Part shown: in pieces, positions 5,522 through 6,517 of the stretch
Numbering within the stretch: the stretch's first letter is position 1
Layout: each line of letters begins with the position of its first letter
NCBI GenBank assembly: GCA_031431235.1
Contig: JANPDA010000211.1
Coordinates: 1 to 6,517 of the forward strand
Source: JANNSW01 sp031431235
GTDB taxonomy: Bacteria > Pseudomonadota > Alphaproteobacteria > Rhizobiales > Hyphomicrobiaceae
Direction: 5' to 3'
DNA length: 6,517 bases
Notes under the pieces: model-generated
Database searches by the model: none
What the model was told of the DNA's origin: nothing
Seen by the model: only the letters and a program-made list of their open reading frames with translations
Made by a program: the position numbers and the translations under genes

Positions 5522-5550
5522 CCTTTAGACAATTCGTGGCCAAACGGCAA
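5522..5550 (-). promoter_or_regulatory. Weak candidate promoter for the cox IV-pnt run
   Basis: On the minus strand, TTGCCG (5545-5550) and TAAAGG (5522-5527) are 17 bp apart, placed 44 bp upstream of the cox IV start codon. Both boxes match the sigma-70 consensus poorly beyond TTG and TA-A. The 265-bp space between divergent genes (5479-5743) must hold the promoters for both directions; I see no convincing box for the plus-strand gene. Confidence 0.25.
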
Positions 5551-5743
5551 TGCGCTGGCCGAGCAAACAGGCCACGATCCCCGGCAGGTGACGGCGATCT
5601 GTCGCAGGCCGGGGGCCGCATTCCATTGTGGGCATCCCCAGCGCCTGCCAGAAAGCTGCCACGATTGAGGGTCCTTTGCTGCGCGGATCCGGGCCGGGAT
5701 TGGGGCGCCGGGGGCCAATTCTCGATCAATTGAGGGGATCACG

Positions 5744-6370
5744 ATGCGTGTTTCTGCCCGGGGCTTCAGCCCCGCGTTCCTGGCTGCCGCCTCCGGTGCG
5801 GCGATGCTCCTGCTGACGACAGTGCCGGCGTTGGCCTTGGAGGTGCCGGCCGACGAGAAGGACAAGCTGAAAGCCTGCGAGAAGGATATCTGCGCGATCA
5901 TCCTGAAGAAGGAGGCGACCGGGGCCGACCTCGCCTGCGCGCTGTCGAAGACATGGGCGAAGGACACGATCAAGGAGGGCATCGAGGCGAAGTCGATCGA
6001 CTGGTCATTGGGTGATGCGCGCTGCAGCGTCGACCTGTCGGTCAAGCGCGAGATCCTGCTGAAAGCCTTGACCGAGCCGACCTACGAGCTGGTGATTCCG
6101 GAGCACAAAATCAGCTGCGCGGTCGAGCGCGAGGGCGAGGTCACCGACATCGAGCTGTCGCTGGCGCCCAAGCTCAGCTTCGAGGCCGGCAAGGCGATGA
6201 GCGCGTCGCTCGGCATCGGCAACATCGAGGCCCCGAGCGTGCTGAAGGGCGCGATCTGGACGGTTGCCAAGCTGGAAGAGACGTTCGGCCTGTTCCAGGG
6301 CCAGCTCGTCTCCGAGATCAACGAGTTCGTGCTGGAGAAGTGCCAGAAGCGGTATGGCGCGGGGCAGTAA
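5744..6370 (+). CDS. Secreted protein of unknown function with six cysteines
   Basis: The product is 208 residues. GAGGGG about seven bases before ATG 5744 supports the start. The N-terminus is a Sec-type signal peptide: Arg2 and Arg6, a hydrophobic core at about 11-28, and a likely cleavage after ALA at residue 31. The mature part is about 177 residues, Lys/Glu-rich, with no further membrane segment, so it should be periplasmic or exported. Cysteines are at 45, 50, 65, 94, 125 and 200: an even number, with C-x4-C near the N-terminus, suggesting disulfides. A central region alternates hydrophobic and polar residues (about 92-145, such as YELVIPEHKISCAV) as in beta strands, and the ends look helical. 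I do not recognise a family or enzymatic motif. It is transcribed away from the cox IV-pnt genes and shares only the intergenic region with them. Confidence 0.85.
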   Translation: MRVSARGFSPAFLAAASGAAMLLLTTVPALALEVPADEKDKLKACEKDICAIILKKEATGADLACALSKTWAKDTIKEGIEAKSIDWSLGDARCSVDLSVKREILLKALTEPTYELVIPEHKISCAVEREGEVTDIELSLAPKLSFEAGKAMSASLGIGNIEAPSVLKGAIWTVAKLEETFGLFQGQLVSEINEFVLEKCQKRYGAGQ

Positions 6371-6388
6371 GGAAGGACTGAGTTTCCA

Positions 6389-6404
6389 TGCGCGCTTTCG
6401 CGCA
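6389..6404. terminator. Small GC hairpin 18 bp after the secreted-protein gene
   Basis: A perfect 6-bp stem, tgcgcg and cgcgca, encloses the loop cttt. No T-run follows on the plus strand, so intrinsic termination is doubtful. It is the best candidate for a 3' end structure of the preceding gene. Confidence 0.3.
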
Positions 6405-6433
6405 CGTGACCGGCATGAAACGACCTCCTCTTC

Positions 6434-6517
6434 CGTCATGCCCGCGAAGGCGGGCATCCAGGCCGGGTGCGGTCACCGCGTTGAGTTGCGGCTCGACTGG
6501 ACGCCCGCCTGCGCGGG
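6434..6517. repeat. REP-like palindrome ('MPAFAGMT' type), cut by the window edge
   Basis: The left arm (6434-6462) has the hairpin tgcccgc, gaag, gcgggca (6439-6456) followed by atccagg. The right arm (6497-6517, ctggacgcccgcctgcgcgg and on) is its near-exact reverse complement, so the pair encloses about 34 bp and probably extends a few bases beyond the window. Read on the minus strand, the left arm gives the typical spurious peptide MPAFAGMTEE. The copy at 2037-2167 shares the hairpin stem but is more diverged and has a longer spacer. Confidence 0.75.

Noticed and set aside
5535..5576. Inverted pair cgtggcc / ggccacg in the divergent region as an operator
   Set aside because: Arms are only 7 bp of GC-rich sequence 28 bp apart, readily found by chance here.
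5699..5719. Inverted pair attgg / ccaat upstream of the secreted-protein gene
   Set aside because: A 5-bp arm with an 11-bp spacer is too weak to call a regulatory site.
5340..6045. Overlapping minus-strand open frames across the divergent promoter region
   Set aside because: Translations are low-complexity (Arg/Ser/Pro-rich) and overlap the well-supported cox IV and secreted-protein genes in other frames; neither has a good ribosome binding site.

Overview
The window is high-GC DNA that most resembles a free-living alphaproteobacterium of the Hyphomicrobiales (Bradyrhizobium/Rhodoplanes-like). This assignment is an inference from three things. The proton-translocating transhydrogenase is split into three genes. 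A tiny alphaproteobacterial aa3-oxidase subunit IV gene lies just upstream of it. Two intergenic palindromes belong to the class that spuriously translates as 'MPAFAGMT' in these genomes.

Layout, left to right. (1) The 3' part of a GT1-type glycosyltransferase (+) runs in from the left edge. (2) It converges on an alpha/beta hydrolase (-), and the two stop codons lie in one 87-bp palindrome built of 8-bp units and flanked by A5/T5, a likely bidirectional terminator. (3) A small two-helix membrane protein (-) lies 12 bp upstream of the hydrolase, with a plausible sigma-70-like promoter, so the two form a probable operon. (4) A gap of about 270 bp holds a decayed REP-like inverted pair and a doubtful 28-codon ORF. 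(5) The minus-strand run cox subunit IV, pntAA, pntAB, pntB fills 5478 down to 2192. (6) A divergent + gene encodes a secreted six-cysteine protein of unknown function. (7) A second REP-like palindrome is cut by the right edge.

The three pnt products form the membrane transhydrogenase, which uses the proton gradient to drive hydride transfer from NADH to NADP+. The subunit IV peptide belongs to the aa3 cytochrome oxidase that helps build that gradient, so the cluster is respiratory and redox in theme. No defence system, CRISPR array, transposase, tRNA or rRNA is visible.

The most unusual feature is a set of three hairpin elements of the same design but different sequence: short 7- or 8-bp units repeated along one arm and mirrored in the other. 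One sits between convergent genes. The other two have invaded the two ends of pntAB, where they encode its N-terminal leader region and its last six residues plus stop codon.
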